Shown here one piece after another: positions 33,401 through 41,339 of a stretch of 64,000 bases of DNA; position 1 is the stretch's first letter; every line of letters starts with the position of its first letter. The DNA comes from Cynocephalus volans (lineage: Eukaryota > Chordata > Mammalia > Dermoptera > Cynocephalidae): assembly GCF_027409185.1 (NCBI RefSeq), contig NC_084462.1, positions 155,049,490-155,113,489 on the forward strand, written 5' to 3'. Under the pieces are notes generated by a model. It had not been told where the DNA came from, searched no databases, and saw only the letters and a program-made list of their open reading frames with translations. Both the position numbers and the translations under genes were made by a program.

Positions 33401-36400
33401 TCAGAGTTTCTACACAACCCAGGTGCACTGGGTCTTTGGAGAGCCAGAAGTACCTATGAAGTCGACCACTAAAACCTGAGCTGCACAAAAAGCCTTCCCT
33501 AAGGAATCATCAGCAAAGCAGCAATTTGGCTAAACCACAGAGCTCAAATACTGGTCCCCACAGGAAGTTCCCCCATTTTAGAAGAAAGCAAAGGACAAAA
33601 AATCAGTTCTGGCCGAGGCACACTGCCAGTGCCTTGGGCCCGCCTGGGGTCCTGAGGTTTGGAGTCAGGGACGAGACCCCCTCCCCCACCAGGCACACCA
33701 CCAGTGCCAAGGAGCATGCCCAAAACATCACCTCCATGTTGGTGGTCCACCACAGCCACCACAATAACTACGGCTGCCGCAAAAGCAGCTAGATGCCACA
33801 ACCACCATGCAGATGGTCTGCCAGCCACTGGAGTGCATTGACACAAGGAGAGTCACCAGCAGAGACCAAAGAAAAGAGGATGTCTTTCTCCACAAAGCCC
33901 ATTACAGAGTGACAGAAGAAGCATCTGCTCTATGATAACATTGGGGGACCTGAACACACCTCTCAGCATTGGACAGATCATCTAGGCAACAAATCAACAG
34001 AGTAACCATTACTCTTTCAGAAGGAGAGAAGAAATCTAGGGTAATTAGACGGGGGAGGAGGGAGGGGATGGGGATGGAGAGAGATTGGACAAGGGGCATA
34101 GAGAATAAGTACGATTTGTAACAATATATATGCTAGTAATATTGATTTGATCAACATATGTCAACGTTGAATCCAAAAAATATTTATAATCAATTATGAT
34201 TTAATAAAAATTTTTTTTAAAAAAGAGGAGAAAGAAAGAAAGAAAATCCAGATAGAAAACTTCACATATGATCTGATCACAAATATATGAAGAGGATAAA
34301 TGGGAATACCCAAATGCTATAATGGATTCCTCCTTAGAAGTCAACCTTTAGTGCCAAATAAACTCACCACTGAAGAAGAGAAGGAGGATGCTGGATACCA
34401 GCTGGAATTCACCTTGGAAGAAACCTGCGAGGCAAAAGAATGATTATTATAATTAATGAAAGCAGAAGTGAATGGCTAGTATATGTTTAACATTATAATA
34501 GCTACTTTGGGTATATGAAAAAGGACTTGGTGTTTACTCTCAAGGGCCGTATAGTCTTTAAAGAGAAAAGACACATGAGAACATGAGACACAGGAAACTA
34601 TGAAAGAACAATAAACCACAATGATCATGTCCTTAATTTCCAGGTCAGTCCTGATTAAATTTTTTTTGTGTGTGTCATTATATCATATTTTCCTAATTTT
34701 TTGGCCTGGAAAATCTAGTCGCCATAAATTTAACAATATAAAAATACTTAGTATGGTACCGAACACAATAGGTGTTGAATTTAGGATAGTATACAATCAA
34801 TGTAAATGTAAATACACTATAAATAATATAGTATATAATCAATGTAAATATACATCGAATAGTATATCAAACGTAAAATATGCCCATACAAATAGGTGAA
34901 AACAAATATTCATAGCAGCTTTATTTGTAATAGCCCAAAACTTGGAAACAACCCCAAAGCCCACCATCGAATGGATGGATAAGGAAACTAATGTGATATA
35001 TCCATACATTGGAATACTACTCAGCAATAAAAAGGAATAAACTATTTATACATGCAACATGGATAATTATAATTATGGCAAGTGAAAGAACTCATATAAA
35101 AAGAGTACACACTGTATGTTTCCATTTACATAAAACTAGAAAATGCAAACGCATCTGTAGTATCAGAAAGCAGATCAGCTGTTACCTGGGGATGATGGGA
35201 AAGGTGGTGAGGAGGGTAAGAGGGAAACTTTTTGGGGTGATGGATATGATATGTTCATTATTTTGACTGTGATATTTTCACAGGTGTACACAAATGTTAG
35301 AGTTTATCAAATCGTACACTTTAAATATGTCCAGTTTATTTTATGTTAGTTTTATTTCAATAAAGCTGCTTTTAAAATGCCACAGGTACCTTATAAAGAA
35401 AATGTGCTGTAGGTAATATTTGATAGGGTAAAATCAGCAAATGAGGGAGGGAGCATCAGTTACAATTAGGTAACTCTCAAAGCCTAACTCTCTAAAGAAA
35501 AGGTTGTATATACGTTATGAAAGTTGATTTAAGACATTTTCAAGTCTAAACAGACGGAGCAAACTGAAATACTCAGAACTAGGATGTAAAAGAGAGCTGA
35601 AATCTAATAATCTATTACCTTGCCTGGAAAGAGACACAGTGTTAACCAAAGGGTTTAGGGCTACATGGAGTGTAAGAATTTCTGTTTGCCTGCAGCACCA
35701 TCCAGAGGAAAGGGTGCTCATCCTTTGGGCCAGCAGATGATCTTTCCAAATGCCTACTCTGCTTCCTCTCCCATTCCCCACCAAAGCTACTTCAAATATC
35801 AACACTCTTCTTGGAGCCCACCATGTCTTATTTATAGCCATGTTCCCAGTACCAACATAGTATCTGGTTCTTAGTAGGTGTTCAGTAAATATACACTGAA
35901 TAAAAGAAGTGCTCACTGTTGTCTGCCCACCACCCCAGACTAGGTTAGGAGTCCCTTTTTTGTATTCCCATAGCAGCTGGTATTTCCCCTATCAGGTTTA
36001 TCTCTCTGTGTTGTAATTGTCTGGGTACTTGTACGTTATGTATAAGATTTTAAGTTCCATGAGGGCAGGCACTGCATCTACCTTGTTCACCTACTTTATA
36101 GAGTATGATCAAGATTGTCCAGGTATGGAAAGTAGCTAGCATCCAGCTGGTGCTCAATAAGTGCTACAGAAACCATCATATGAGAACTTTCTTAACTTCC
36201 AACTAGTAAATCTACAAAACTGACCTACACCTAATGGAAAAGGTAGCCAGCAAGCACCATGAGGGCAAAGTGACTGAGACACAGAGGTGCACAATCAATA
36301 TCTGTGGACTGAATGAAGAGGTATTTGTCTTTCAATTTAAGGTTAATCTCTGCACCTGTGCTCTGAAGCCAACCTTCCATCTCTGAAGTCTCAGACATTT

Positions 36401-39400
36401 TCATCAATTATCCTTTCCTGTACCTTAAACCTTTCTCCGTCCAATAGCTCCTTTATTAGCAACTGTGCAATAAAAAAAAAAATCGTTCCTCCTCCTCAAA
36501 TCCTAGCCCCCTTCTCTTAACCATTCTCTTTCTCTTAGCCAAAATTCTCAAGAGTTCTCTCTACTAATTATCTTCAGTTCCTCAACTCCCAGTAACTCAT
36601 CAATCTACTCCAATCTTCATGATTGAACAACAGTGACTTCCTACATCCCATGGACTCTTCCCAGTCCTTGTATATGACCTTTCAGCAGAAGTGACACAAT
36701 TAATCACACCCTCCTTCTTGAACCCCCTTTTCACTTGTCTTCTGTGATGGCCTGGTATCTCTTCTATCTCTTTGGTCACTTCTCTGCCTTTTTTGCTGGC
36801 TCATCTGCCTCCACCTAGCCATTAACTCTTTGACTTCCTCAAGGCTTGGTCCTAGGCCTTGTTTTCTTTTCATTCTGCATATGCTTCTTGGGTGATTTTA
36901 TCAACTCCCTTGCCTTAATTATATAGGTCCTGATGATGTCCAAATCTGCAGTCCTTACCGAGAATCTTCCTATTCAGGTAATACCCACAAAACTATCTTC
37001 CCCACATCTCTACTTGGATGTTACTTAGGCACATATTGAGAAAGCGGAACTCCATGTCTTCCTCCTACCAATCTGCTTTGCTTCCTATAGCCCACTCTCC
37101 AGTGACTGGGGCCACTGTTTACCTAGTTGCCCAAGGCAACTGAATATTTCTACCTAACTCCTCCCTCTTTCCACAGAGAGTCAAACAAGTCCTGGCAATA
37201 TGTTCTCCTAGAAGTGTCTGGGACACACCACCTCCTTCTCTCTAGCTCTCCTGCTATTACCCCAGTCTATACCATCATTGTCCTTTGCCTGGCTTCCAGC
37301 ATCCAATCTTAAACTTTCTGAATCTAGTTTCCACCCCATAATCAGATGGTCCTTCTAAAACACAAATCTGATCAGATCACTCCCTTGTTTAAAACCCTCC
37401 AATGGCTTTCCACTGCCCTTGGGATAAATACTAATCTCCTTGATGTTGCTTAGAAGACTCTACATAGTATCTTTGCTTCTCTAGTTTCATAGCTTGCTAC
37501 TTTCCTTCTTGTAGTATATGCTCCGGCCATTCTGAGCATGTTCTGTGCTCTCTGCCCTTGCACATGGTGCTACCTCTTGCCTGGCACTGTTTCACTCCAT
37601 TTGGTTTGTTCCTACTCCTTTAGGTCCCCACATAGCCACCACTTTCTCTAAGAAGTCTCAACTTAGGCCTGGGCTAAGTACCTGATTGTGGAGTTCATAA
37701 AGCATCCAAATCCTCTATTTCTCATCTCACATTATGGAATAATAGCTTATTTAATTATTGAGTTCCTTTCCCCTTAGATCACTAGACTGTTGTGCCCTCG
37801 GGCCCTAACATGGTTCCTGGAAGAATAAGCACTTACTAATATTTTGCAGAATGAAAGAATGAGTACTCACCAAGCAATCGTTTGATATTAATTTTCTTTC
37901 ATGTGCACTCTCTTATAAGGTAGAAAATGCACTGATCAGACAAATTGAGCATTCTAGGTCACTTAAGTTTTATTTTTCACTTGCACATAGCCTCCCTGCT
38001 GTCAAGAGGACATAAGGCACTATATCTGGTATAACAGAACACTACCATATAGTTTTTGACAGGTTAAAGCTCCTATCTTTTCTTCATTGCCTAAGAAATA
38101 CTCATCAGCACTGTTGCTGAAGAAACTATACTATGACAAGTCACAACAAACTTCTGCTCTCTAGACATTTATTTCCTACTTGCTATTTCTTGTATCAGGA
38201 ACTCCCTTCCTTTAGTTAATGGTGTGCAAGTCTTCCAACACTTAGGCCCGGAGTCCAGCCCGTTTGGAAGCTTTCCTGAATTGTACAGGTTGGGTTTGGG
38301 GCTCTTTGCCTTTGTGCCTGCAGTACTGTGGGTACTCCTATTGTTTAGCACTCATCATTGCATACATTATGGGAGCTTTCAGAGAGTATTTTACTGAAAG
38401 CCTGGGACAGTGCCTGACATAGAAAGAAATGCTAAGATTTAAATCTTGAATTCTCAGCTCCATCAGTTACTAGTTGGTTGACCTTGGGTAACCTTAAGTG
38501 TCAAGTAATTTATTTCATTATATTAATTCTAATCTTCACAAACTAGAAAGTGTTGGAGCCGGGATAGAATCCAAGTATGATTGTGAAACCTGTGCTCTTT
38601 TCACCATATCACTGCATCTAAGACTGATTTTCTTATCTCTGAGTGGGAATGATAACATCACAAAGAGAAGATAAGTTGAGGTTGACCTTGGGTAACCTTA
38701 AGTGTCAAGTAATTTATTTCATTATATTAATTCTAATCTTCACAAACTAGAAAGTGTTGGAGCCGGGATAGAATCCAAGTATGATTGTGAAACCTGTGCT
38801 CTTTTCACCATATCACTGCATCTAAGACTGATTTTCTTATCTCTGAGTGGGAATGATAACATCACAAAGAGAAGATAAGTTGAATACTTGAAATAAGTGA
38901 AAACATGAACTCTCTCCTTTATGGATCTTTCTGATAGTCCTCTAATATTCATGGCTGCCAGAATCTAGACTTTTTTTTTTTTTTTTTGGTGGCTTGCAGG
39001 ATCAGGGATCTGAACCCTTGACCTTGGTGTTATGAGGTCATGCTCTAACCAGCTGAACTAACCGGTCATCCTTAGACTACTCTTTATCAAAGTTTCATGT
39101 TACAGCAACTCCTAGTTGGCTAAGGGTTACTATTTGTGTTCTTTTCTTTTCCAGGTCAGTTCAGAAGTTTCTTCAAATGAATTGGAAAATAGTCTCTGTT
39201 TCCAAAATAAAGTACATGGGAAGAGAGATTCTTTTCCTTGAGGCAAAGGACAAAAATGCCTTTTTACAGTTCGCAATGATTCGTGATGGAAGGGGCAGGG
39301 GAGGTAAAGGAAAAAAGCTAATTTCGGGGCAGGGGAGGCAAAGGAAAAAAGCTAATTCCAGTAAAAGATTTCAAGATTGGTAACAGAGAATATAGGGATG

Positions 39401-40723
39401 AAACTTTGTTTCCCTCCTACCAAAAAAGGATACTGGAACAGAACTAGGATCACAGCAAGAAATACGAGTGAAGCCAGATTTTGCAGCAAACCAGTCTAAC
39501 CCATTCTGCACACTGTCCCATTAAACAGCATACTAAACATGAACCTTTGCTTACTCTGCTAAGAATCTTAAAAATGCATAAGTTTTCGTACTAGAACACA
39601 CTGAAACCTGGCAAATACTAATATTACCTAAAAGTCCAGTAATACTGAAGACGTTCTCAGGCTGGATGTAACGGGTAAGAAGGGCAATGTTGTTTCTTGC
39701 AGGTTTGAAAATCTTGCCTGCAGTAAATTTTGCCTCTTATTCTAAGTCCTTGCTAGGCTGTGAACAACAGGCCAAAGATTAAGAACAGACTTGGAGATCA
39801 CAGGCCTCAGGCATGCAGTTCACATACCTCTACTACCTCTGCTTAGGCTGGCCTCAGAGAGGTTCTAATCCCCCACTGGCAGAGTTGAGGGTGTGTTGCG
39901 CTTTAGGTGGGAACTTACATTTCTTGTCTTCCGTGGCTCTCATTTTCTATCTCCTGTTTTAGAGCTATTTAGTCCCTTGAATGTATGCGGAACACACAGG
40001 TAGCATAAGTATGTGCCCTTATTTAGCTCCAGCGTAAAAACTGTAACTTCGCTGAAAGTTTAACTGAAAGTCTTGGCAAGAAAGGAGATAGCCTGTGGAG
40101 AATACAAAGAGCCATATTTGGGGAAAATGGCTTAGCAGATGGCTGCCTTTGGTGAAAACCTAGTGTACACTACTAGAAGATTCAAAGTTCATTCACTGAC
40201 CCTCGCCCCTCGCGTGCCGCCTCCCCCCTTACCCAGGATTCTGGGCAGTGAAGTAGGGTGGGGGGAGAGAGCAATTTGGAACGCTCCCAGCAGGGGAAAG
40301 AGTTCTAAGAAAGGTTACCAGAAAAGGGAGTTTCTGGGGAGAGAGAGGTGACGGCTGCATACGTGAAAGGGAAAGACGGTGGGCAGAGCAAGAGGTGAGG
40401 GCAAGAGAATGACAGCACAGGGCAGGGCTGGAGGAGTGTGGGCCAGAACCAGAAAAGAGAAGGCTCTGCAGTAAAAGGGCGGAGGGACGGGGGTGACAGT
40501 CCAGGGCTGGATCCGGGACGAGGGAGGGTAGGAAGTGAGGGCTGGGGGTAGGACCGAGCCTCACAGGTCGGGTGGGAAAACGAGGGTCGGCCAAGAACTC
40601 GGTCCCGACAGAGCAGGGTTCAGAGAGTGGACAGAAAGGATTCGACTTCTAGCTTCGTGGTCCCTCGGCGCCACCCTCACGCACCTGCAGGATCCTGGGC
40701 CGCAGTGCCACCGCCGCCGCCAT
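21363..40723 (-). CDS. ALDH6A1: Methylmalonate-semialdehyde/malonate-semialdehyde dehydrogenase (acylating), mitochondrial, 12 exons
   Basis: In transcript order the exons are 40685-40723, 34368-34424, 31993-32067, 31657-31818, 31383-31461, 30666-30968, 29344-29465, 27446-27635, 27084-27265, 24480-24659, 24145-24243 and 21363-21467. All have AG/GT borders and compatible phases: 1593 bp, 530 residues plus TAG (human protein 535). The enzyme converts methylmalonate semialdehyde (valine) and malonate semialdehyde (thymine, beta-alanine) to propionyl-/acetyl-CoA in the mitochondrial matrix, using NAD and CoA. Visible hallmarks: a basic N-terminal presequence (residues 1 to about 32), [36 protein letters not shown], and the active-site Cys312 in GQRCMAL, equivalent to human Cys317. 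The AKNHGVV segment lies where other ALDHs carry their catalytic Glu, as is usual for this CoA-acylating branch. The C-terminus is VVMPTMGR. The coding region shows no break. Confidence 0.97.
21790..21985 (+). repeat. MIR
   Basis: ggctcaaatcctgcctctgc, ccttattgactatgtggttt and gcaaagtaactgctgttcaa. ALDH6A1 intron 11. Confidence 0.65.
22970..23140 (+). mobile_element. tRNA-Ile SINE dimer, standard subfamily
   Basis: ggccggcctgtggctcactt, then both monomers complete with the tatatagggatggctgg junction and a 14-A tail. It lies in ALDH6A1 intron 11. Confidence 0.88.
23290..23500 (-). repeat. MIR, antisense
   Basis: tacagatgaagaaactggag, aaggtcacacagctgataac and gagctggaattgaacccagg. ALDH6A1 intron 11. 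Confidence 0.75.
23804..23972 (-). mobile_element. tRNA-Ile SINE dimer carrying a 30-bp internal tandem duplication
   Basis: GC-rich subfamily on the minus strand. The monomer junction (ccggccattcctatatagga and the ten bases after it) occurs twice in a row at 23850-23909. Flanks aaaattttttaactttt / aaaattttgttaactttt are the target-site duplication. Confidence 0.88.
24145..24243 (-). CDS. ALDH6A1: ALDH6A1 exon 11
   Basis: 99 bp, 33 codons: [20 protein letters not shown] then [13 protein letters not shown]. The acceptor is ctttag and the donor is gtaatt. Confidence 0.96.
24480..24659 (-). CDS. ALDH6A1: ALDH6A1 exon 10
   Basis: 180 bp, 60 codons: [40 protein letters not shown] and [28 protein letters not shown] is the classic ALDH C-terminal motif. 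The acceptor is ctggcag and the donor is gtttgt (weak). Confidence 0.96.
25413..25578 (-). mobile_element. tRNA-Ile SINE dimer, standard subfamily
   Basis: Minus-strand dimer. Flanking repeats are agatacagctaattttt / agatgcagctaaatttt. It lies in ALDH6A1 intron 9. Confidence 0.87.
25730..25835. mobile_element. hAT-Charlie-like fragment
   Basis: ggctggcaaactacagtagg, gggccaaatgtggcttgtac and catttttaaatggttaaaaa resemble the terminal part of a mammalian Charlie element. It ends at an A run, after which unrelated sequence begins. Confidence 0.5.
26000..26460 (+). pseudogene. Fragment of an NDC80 (HEC1) retropseudogene
   Basis: The plus-strand translation contains [59 protein letters not shown] and KYARGKEAI, all in the order of the coiled coil of kinetochore protein NDC80 (residues roughly 270-400 of about 640). 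No intron interrupts it. It has frameshifts (around 26255-26275) and stop codons, so it is dead. It lies inside ALDH6A1 intron 9, antisense to that gene. Neither the 5' nor the 3' mRNA end is visible, and a SINE follows at 26509. The LKELAAEQQ reading required shifting frame. Confidence 0.8.
26509..26598 (+). mobile_element. tRNA-Ile SINE monomer, no clear tail
   Basis: gcttgcctgttagctcagtt, then aacatcaaggtcaagggttcg and ctggctagcc. It ends in a C-rich run instead of poly-A. It lies just after the NDC80 pseudogene. Confidence 0.8.
26898..27069 (+). mobile_element. tRNA-Ile SINE dimer inserted at the ALDH6A1 exon 9 splice donor
   Basis: Perfect 18-bp target-site duplication aataaagagttcaccttg (26880-26897, 27070-27087). 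The right copy contains the last four bases of exon 9 and its donor on the minus strand (CAAG/gtgaac); the left copy preserves an identical second donor beyond the SINE. The SINE is antisense to the gene. Confidence 0.93.
27084..27265 (-). CDS. ALDH6A1: ALDH6A1 exon 9
   Basis: 182 bp: [40 protein letters not shown] and [13 protein letters not shown]. The donor CAAG/gtgaac lies inside the 18-bp target-site duplication of a SINE that inserted immediately downstream in the transcript, so an identical donor copy exists 190 bp further on. Confidence 0.96.
27446..27635 (-). CDS. ALDH6A1: ALDH6A1 exon 8 (active-site cysteine)
   Basis: 190 bp: [20 protein letters not shown], then [20 protein letters not shown] and [20 protein letters not shown]. 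Cys312 of GQRCMAL is the catalytic nucleophile. The acceptor is ctttag and the donor is gtaatc. Confidence 0.96.
28128..28532 (+). mobile_element. MaLR-type solo LTR, sense to the plus strand
   Basis: ctatggattgaatgtccccc start, tattatggtaattgaaagg, cttagacttcccagattctg and a gcaacagaaatgga end. It lies in ALDH6A1 intron 7, antisense to the gene. Confidence 0.65.
29344..29465 (-). CDS. ALDH6A1: ALDH6A1 exon 7
   Basis: 122 bp: the rest of an Ala codon, then [20 protein letters not shown] and [31 protein letters not shown] is the nucleotide-binding G-S-x-x-x-G segment. The acceptor is cttgaag and the donor is gtgatt. Confidence 0.95.
29788..29956 (-). mobile_element. tRNA-Ile SINE dimer, standard subfamily, young looking
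   Basis: Perfect 14-bp target-site duplication gatttttgtctttt (29774-29787, 29957-29970). The sequence is close to the family consensus and CpG sites are retained, which suggests a recent insertion. It lies in ALDH6A1 intron 6. Confidence 0.9.
30050..30310 (+). repeat. MIR
   Basis: gagtcagccttcctgggtcc, tttctcatctgtaaaatgga and agcactaggcacagtgcctg: nearly complete MIR in ALDH6A1 intron 6. Confidence 0.75.
30666..30968 (-). CDS. ALDH6A1: ALDH6A1 exon 6
   Basis: 303 bp encoding about 101 residues: [71 protein letters not shown], and [14 protein letters not shown]. It includes the NPW/NFP segment and the KPSE motif (NAD binding). The acceptor is ttccag and the donor is gtaact. Confidence 0.96.
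31383..31461 (-). CDS. ALDH6A1: ALDH6A1 exon 5
   Basis: 79 bp encoding [20 protein letters not shown] then DVFRGL plus the first base of a Gln codon. The acceptor is ctctag and the donor is gtaagc. [10 protein letters not shown] is a family-typical ALDH motif. Confidence 0.95.
31657..31818 (-). CDS. ALDH6A1: ALDH6A1 exon 4
   Basis: 162 bp, 54 codons from [18 protein letters not shown] to [10 protein letters not shown], including [18 protein letters not shown]. The acceptor is cttcag and the donor is gtaaga. Phase 0 at both ends. Confidence 0.95.
31993..32067 (-). CDS. ALDH6A1: ALDH6A1 exon 3
   Basis: 75 bp, 25 codons: [18 protein letters not shown] then WIDIHNP. This is the start of the mature enzyme and its N-terminal NAD-binding-domain strand. 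The acceptor is tttccag and the donor is gtaagc. Confidence 0.93.
32691..32738 (+). mobile_element. 5'-truncated tRNA-Ile SINE remnant, 48 bp
   Basis: Only the last 23 bases of a monomer (gatccccataccacccagct...) plus an A/GA-rich tail are present, between perfect 13-bp duplications aagacaactctca (32678-32690, 32739-32751). This shows it inserted already truncated. The L1 insertion described at 32768 used a target starting directly at the right repeat. Confidence 0.75.
32768..34218 (+). mobile_element. Internally deleted L1 retrotransposon with intact target-site duplications
   Basis: About 1.45 kb flanked by 16-bp direct repeats aaaaaagaggagaaag (32752-32767 and 34219-34234). It starts with a G-run and a GC-rich, CpG-poor L1-5'UTR-like region (caccaatt-type text, many CAG/CCA). 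Around 33938-34008 it contains a piece of the ORF2 endonuclease domain (GDLNTPLS, then after a 1-base shift [13 protein letters not shown]), and it ends in a G-rich then A/T-rich L1-like 3' UTR with AATAAA at 34203-34208. ORF1, the reverse transcriptase and most of the endonuclease are absent. It lies in ALDH6A1 intron 2, antisense to the gene. The 183-codon open stretch at 32911-33459 shows no domain and is not called a gene. Confidence 0.75.
34368..34424 (-). CDS. ALDH6A1: ALDH6A1 exon 2
   Basis: 57 bp, phase 0, 19 codons: [19 protein letters not shown]. This is the end of the Ser-rich mitochondrial presequence. The acceptor is tcgcag and the donor is gtgagt. It appears about two residues shorter than the human segment as I remember it. 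Confidence 0.88.
34895..35378 (+). mobile_element. Old L1 3' end, sense on plus strand
   Basis: cagctttatttgtaatagcc, then ggaatactactcagcaataa and acactttaaatatgtccagt are standard text of an L1M 3' region, ending in ttcaataaagctgctttt. It lies in ALDH6A1 intron 1. Confidence 0.8.
36380..37860 (+). repeat. Long L2 segment
   Basis: ctttcagcagaagtgacaca, tttaaaaccctccaatggct, cattctgagcatgttctgtg and aagaagtctcaacttaggcc follow the order of the L2 3' third. About 1.5 kb and diverged. A smaller L2 tail precedes it at 35930-36170. ALDH6A1 intron 1. Confidence 0.65.
38476..38883. repeat. 204-bp perfect tandem duplication
   Basis: 38476-38679 and 38680-38883 appear identical over the full period. 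The unit starts ggttgaccttgggtaacctt and ends gagaagataagttga, and contains a MIR-like piece. It lies in ALDH6A1 intron 1. Identity implies a very recent event or an assembly artefact. Confidence 0.85.
38971..39072 (-). mobile_element. tRNA-Ile SINE monomer
   Basis: Minus-strand monomer with a T-run tail (its poly-A). The tRNA-like end reads taaccggtcatcc. It lies in ALDH6A1 intron 1. Confidence 0.82.
39292..39359. repeat. 34-bp tandem duplication, purine rich
   Basis: ggggcaggggaggtaaagga and the next bases occur twice (39292-39325, 39326-39359) with one or two changes. ALDH6A1 intron 1. Confidence 0.75.
40685..40723 (-). CDS. ALDH6A1: ALDH6A1 exon 1 (start codon)
   Basis: ATG at 40723-40721, then [13 protein letters not shown] and donor gtgcgt. 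It is short, Ala- and Arg-rich and fits a mitochondrial targeting presequence. It lies inside the CpG island. The start is chosen because the next exon continues in frame with VSSKV, as in the human protein. Confidence 0.9.
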
Positions 40724-41266
40724 AGCCCTCCGCTGCCTGTCCTTCGCTCCCCACGCCCCTACTGCCAGTGACTCCCTAGAAGCACCGCCGCGGCCAGGCC
40801 TCGCCCTCCACCGTGCCGGATCTCTTCATTGGTGGAGAGGACCATTTCCTCTACCCAATCACTCGCCCGAACACCTGACTCCACCCCCTCATTCCCAGTC
40901 CTGGGGATGTGTGGTTGGTCAGAAGCGGAAGAACTCCCGCCCCCTCCTACCTCAGCCAATCCTGTGGGCGAAAGTAGGGAAGACGTCCCTGACTTGAGCA
41001 CTCTACATTGAGCACTCGGGGAAGACGCCCCCTATCCGGGGATCCTGATTGGCTACAGGCACGACCGAGGCCCCACCCCGCTCCCTGAGGAAAGTAAATA
41101 AGACCCTTCAAGAATTTTGCAGTCCTTCCACCTGGACAACGGCGCGGGGGGCGTGGTCCCTTAGGGGCGGGGCTAGGCAAAGATTGCTCTATGGGGCGGG
41201 GAAACGAGACGCGGCTGCGAGTTGGGAGAGGGTTTCTCTTTGGAGGCGTGGTTTGTGAAGCTTCAC

Positions 41267-41275
41267 TTTCCCGCC
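41267..41275 (+). promoter_or_regulatory. Consensus E2F site upstream of LIN52
   Basis: tttcccgcc matches the E2F consensus TTTSSCGC exactly and ends 23 bp before the LIN52 ATG. E2F4/5 recruit the DREAM complex of which LIN52 is a subunit, so feedback control is plausible but not shown here. Confidence 0.65.
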
Positions 41276-41288
41276 GACGGTTGACCAC

Positions 41289-41298
41289 GTCACGTGAC
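41289..41298 (+). promoter_or_regulatory. Palindromic E-box GTCACGTGAC abutting the LIN52 start codon
   Basis: A perfect 10-bp palindrome of the type bound by USF, TFE3/TFEB or MYC/MAX bHLH-ZIP dimers. It ends one base before the ATG, so it is probably in the 5' UTR or at the transcription start. Confidence 0.65.
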
Positions 41299-41339
41299 AT
41301 GGGTTGGAAGATGGCGTCTCCCACAGATGGTAAGAACCG
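41299..41339 (+). CDS. LIN52: LIN52 exon 1 (start codon)
   Basis: The ATG directly follows the palindrome gtcacgtgac. It encodes MGWKMASPTD plus one base, then donor gtaaga. A second in-frame ATG (Met5) could also serve; the first is chosen because it matches the human annotation. Confidence 0.92.

Larger units (their letters stand above)
32068..34367 (-). other. ALDH6A1 intron 2
   Basis: Most of it is the 48-bp SINE remnant and the deleted L1 (32691-34218). 32068-32670 is unique A/T-rich sequence. Confidence 0.85.
34425..40684 (-). other. ALDH6A1 intron 1
   Basis: Old L1 end (34895), L2 segments (35930-37860), the 204-bp tandem duplication (38476), a SINE (38971), a 34-bp duplication (39292), and the start of the CpG island from about 40190. 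39360-40130 is unique sequence without a recognised feature. Confidence 0.8.

Noticed and set aside
32911-33459. Open reading frame of 182 residues on the plus strand
   Set aside because: It lies in the GC-rich leader of the deleted L1, has no recognisable domain, and overlapping frames on the other strand are open too. Composition explains it.
35515-35916. Minus-strand open frame of 133 residues
   Set aside because: Unique or L2-like intron sequence inside ALDH6A1 intron 1, with no splice context and no recognisable motif.
39154-39383. Possible extra ALDH6A1 or unrelated exon (open frame after a ttttccag-like motif)
   Set aside because: It is on the plus strand inside a minus-strand intron, contains a purine-rich tandem repeat and matches nothing I recognise.
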